The position numbers were made by a program, and so were the translations under genes. The notes under the pieces were generated by a model. The model worked only from the letters and a program-made list of their open reading frames with translations, did no database searches and was not told where the DNA came from. Positions 5,917 through 7,661 of a stretch of DNA of 7,661 bases are shown here, piece by piece (within the stretch, counting starts at the first letter, position 1; each line of letters opens with the position of its first letter). The stretch spans positions 1 through 7,661 of the forward strand of contig CALUZL010000130.1 of NCBI GenBank assembly GCA_944325295.1, in the 5' to 3' direction. The stretch is from an uncultured Erysipelotrichaceae bacterium. Lineage in GTDB: Bacteria > Bacillota_I > Bacilli_A > Erysipelotrichales > Erysipelotrichaceae.

Positions 5917-7661
5917 CTACTCCATATACAAAGGATCGACATCGATCTTTATCGATGACATGTTTCTCTGATCAGTATAATCTTTGGTAATCTTTAAAAG
6001 CAACGACAAAAGATCGGCCAGATCTTTACTAGAGAATGTAAATCGATAGCGCTCTTTTCCTTTTGCCTTGTTTAGTCTAAACGGTTTATAGCGTCTTTCC
6101 TTAAGACCATCGGTTCTCTTTTCAAGATAAGCCACAGACTTTAAAAGACGTTTGATGTTGCTGTCTGATATTACCATTGTTGCCCAATGGCTGTATGGGG
6201 GGTAATTGGCCTTAAAACGGTAATTCATCTCGACGTTATAGAAATAATTGTAGTCTTGTTTTTCGACGGCTTTGATAACATAGTGATCAGTGTTGTAAGC
6301 TTGGATTATCACTTTCCCTTCACTTTCAGCTCTTCCGCTTCGTCCTGCCGCCTGCATCAAGAGGTCGAAAGTCGTCTCCGTGCTGTTGAAACTGGTGCGC
6401 AAAAGCCCGCTGTCAGCATTAAGAATGCCGACAAGAGTTACATCAGGGAAGTCTAAACCCTTGGCGATCATCTGTGTTCCGACCAGTATGTCATATCGAT
6501 GCTTGCCAAAATCAGCTAGGATTTTTTCGTGGCCGTTTTTTACATTGGTGCTGTCGGCATCCATCCTGCCGATCTTGACGTCAGGAAAGATTCCCTGCAA
6601 GGTCTCTACTACTTTTTTTGTACCCAGTCCATAAGCGATGAGTTTTTTTGATCCGCAATTGGGGCATTGAGTGGGGACTGCGTAAGTTTTGCCACAAAGG
6701 TTACATTTTAGGATATTTGCATCTTTATGATATGTAAGAGCTGTTTCACAATCTTCACACATCATGACACTCATACATTCGGCACAGCGCATTATCGGTG
6801 TATAGCCCCTTCTGTTTAAAAGGATGATAGCCTGTTTATTCGCGCTTAATACTTTAGTCAGTTCGTTTTCGAGTTCTTTAGAGATGATATATGAACCGCC
6901 ATCTTTCATTTCCTCTTTCAGATCAATTATCGATATTGAAGGTGGCATATTATTGATCCTGTTTGGTAATTTAAACAAGCCATAATCGCCTTTTAGTGCA
7001 TGTGCATACGACTCAAGTGATGGTGTGGCGCTGGCCAAAAGAACTCTAGCTCCAAAATACGAAGCTCTTTTAAAGGCTACAGAGCGGGCGTTATATGTAG
7101 GTGTGTTATCTTGTTTGAATGAGTGATCGTGTTCCTCATCGATGATGATAAGTCCAAGATCCGAAAACGGTAAGAAGACAGCTGATCTTGTCCCAACGAC
7201 GATATCGACCTCACCTTTAAGAACGCGGATGTATTGTTGATAACGTTCGTTGTCATTTAAGTAAGAATGATATACGGCGACATTGTCAAATCGCTCTTTA
7301 ACCCTTTTTATCATCTGCGGTGTCAGCGATATCTCAGGAACTAAGATCAGGACTTGTTTTTTTCGGGCAAGATAATACTTCGCCAGGTGCAGATAAACTT
7401 CCGTCTTTCCGCTGCCGGTAGTACCAAACAGCAAGTTTATATTGCGTTTTGACGATAGGAACTGTTTGTAAACATCATCTTGTTGGGGCGTTAATTCTTT
7501 AAATGCTGATTTATTTTCATTTTGCTCAATTTGAGGATGATCTTCTATTTCAACCTTAGAAATATAGCCCTTTTCAAGCAATTTGGAAATGATCGCCGGT
7601 GAAAGTGAACGCGCTTGGCTGTAGGGCATTTTATCCTTGATCAGATCAAAGATAGCTTTTT
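5917..7661 (-). CDS. priA: Primosomal protein N' / replication restart helicase PriA (partial, N-terminus off window)
   Basis: PriA is a 3'-5' superfamily-2 DNA helicase that recognises abandoned forks and reloads the replicative helicase. The frame stays open to the window edge, so the true start is outside; the ATG at 7629 is internal, since ten in-frame codons precede it. About 580 residues are visible out of a usual 730-830; the missing part is the 3'-DNA-binding domain and much of the winged helix. Counting from 7629: Walker A GTTGSGKTE (69-77), GTRSA (146-150), the DEEH box (164-167), ASATPS (199-204), motif V GTQMIAKGLDFPDV (384-397) and motif VI QAAGRSGRAE (426-435). Eight cysteines in four CxxC pairs (C282/285, C291/294, C309/312, C322/325) form the two zinc sites inserted in the helicase. 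The C-terminal domain ends in DVDPLYME, resembling the family DVDP ending. It is the first visible operon gene. Confidence 0.97.
   Translation of the reverse strand, partial: KAIFDLIKDKMPYSQARSLSPAIISKLLEKGYISKVEIEDHPQIEQNENKSAFKELTPQQDDVYKQFLSSKRNINLLFGTTGSGKTEVYLHLAKYYLARKKQVLILVPEISLTPQMIKRVKERFDNVAVYHSYLNDNERYQQYIRVLKGEVDIVVGTRSAVFLPFSDLGLIIIDEEHDHSFKQDNTPTYNARSVAFKRASYFGARVLLASATPSLESYAHALKGDYGLFKLPNRINNMPPSISIIDLKEEMKDGGSYIISKELENELTKVLSANKQAIILLNRRGYTPIMRCAECMSVMMCEDCETALTYHKDANILKCNLCGKTYAVPTQCPNCGSKKLIAYGLGTKKVVETLQGIFPDVKIGRMDADSTNVKNGHEKILADFGKHRYDILVGTQMIAKGLDFPDVTLVGILNADSGLLRTSFNSTETTFDLLMQAAGRSGRAESEGKVIIQAYNTDHYVIKAVEKQDYNYFYNVEMNYRFKANYPPYSHWATMVISDSNIKRLLKSVAYLEKRTDGLKERRYKPFRLNKAKGKERYRFTFSSKDLADLLSLLLKITKDYTDQRNMSSIKIDVDPLYME
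5920..5923 (-). promoter_or_regulatory. Ribosome binding site of rsmB at the priA stop codon
   Basis: GGAG, the last sense codon of priA plus one base before it, lies 5 nt before the rsmB ATG with the priA TAG between them. It supports coupled translation across this junction. Confidence 0.65.

Larger units (their letters stand above)
1..7661 (-). other. Seven-gene operon priA-rsmB-rlmN-stp-pknB-rsgA-rpe (both ends off window)
   Basis: All seven genes run on the minus strand with junctions of +2, +4, -23, -8, +3 and +10 nt. The order matches the conserved Firmicutes cluster except that def and fmt are missing between priA and rsmB. No junction leaves room for a promoter or terminator, so one transcript is the simplest reading; promoters inside coding regions cannot be excluded by eye. 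Confidence 0.88.

Noticed and set aside
6187..6634. Two overlapping plus-strand open frames opposite priA
   Set aside because: They lie opposite helicase motifs V-VI of priA and are best read as chance open frames.
7627..7629. ATG at 7629 as the priA start
   Set aside because: The frame stays open upstream to the window edge, with in-frame codons reading as helical protein, and the protein would lack the N-terminal domains that PriA needs.
1..7661. Mobile element, CRISPR array, tRNA/rRNA or an undescribed system
   Set aside because: Seven known housekeeping genes fill the window with gaps of at most 10 nt; no repeats, inverted ends, RNA genes or unknown genes are visible.

Overview
This window is a tightly packed, single-strand (minus) housekeeping operon from a low-GC, Gram-positive-type bacterium. 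In the direction of transcription (right to left) the order is priA (5' end off the window), rsmB, rlmN, stp/prpC, pknB/prkC, rsgA and rpe (3' end off the window). This is the well-known Firmicutes arrangement, priA-(def-fmt)-rsmB-rlmN-prpC-prkC-rsgA-rpe, except that def and fmt, usually found between priA and rsmB, are absent: only 2 bases separate those genes here.

Organism: base composition is about 38% GC by sampling. The operon order, the PASTA-domain kinase and the AAAGGAG-type ribosome binding sites point to Bacillota, possibly an Erysipelotrichia-like or neighbouring lineage; that placement is a guess. The standard bacterial code applies: tryptophans are TGG and rlmN ends with TGA. 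The peptidoglycan-sensing kinase suggests a walled cell rather than a wall-less mollicute.

Layout: every junction is either an overlap (23 nt for rlmN/stp, 8 nt for stp/pknB) or a gap of 2-10 nt. There is no intergenic space for a conventional promoter or terminator, and no gene-free stretch longer than 10 bases. The operon promoter and its final terminator must lie outside the window.

How the genes work together: PriA restarts stalled replication forks. RsmB (16S rRNA), RlmN (23S rRNA and tRNA) and the RsgA GTPase (30S maturation) serve ribosome production. PknB and Stp are a membrane Ser/Thr kinase and its cognate phosphatase; in Bacillus subtilis that pair acts on the RsgA orthologue CpgA, giving this neighbourhood a regulatory logic. 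Rpe belongs to the pentose phosphate pathway.

I found no new biological system. The items worth a second look are the missing def-fmt pair, substitutions at two positions tied to kinase signalling, a start codon without a Shine-Dalgarno sequence, a weak terminator-like hairpin, and a roughly threefold excess of GATC.
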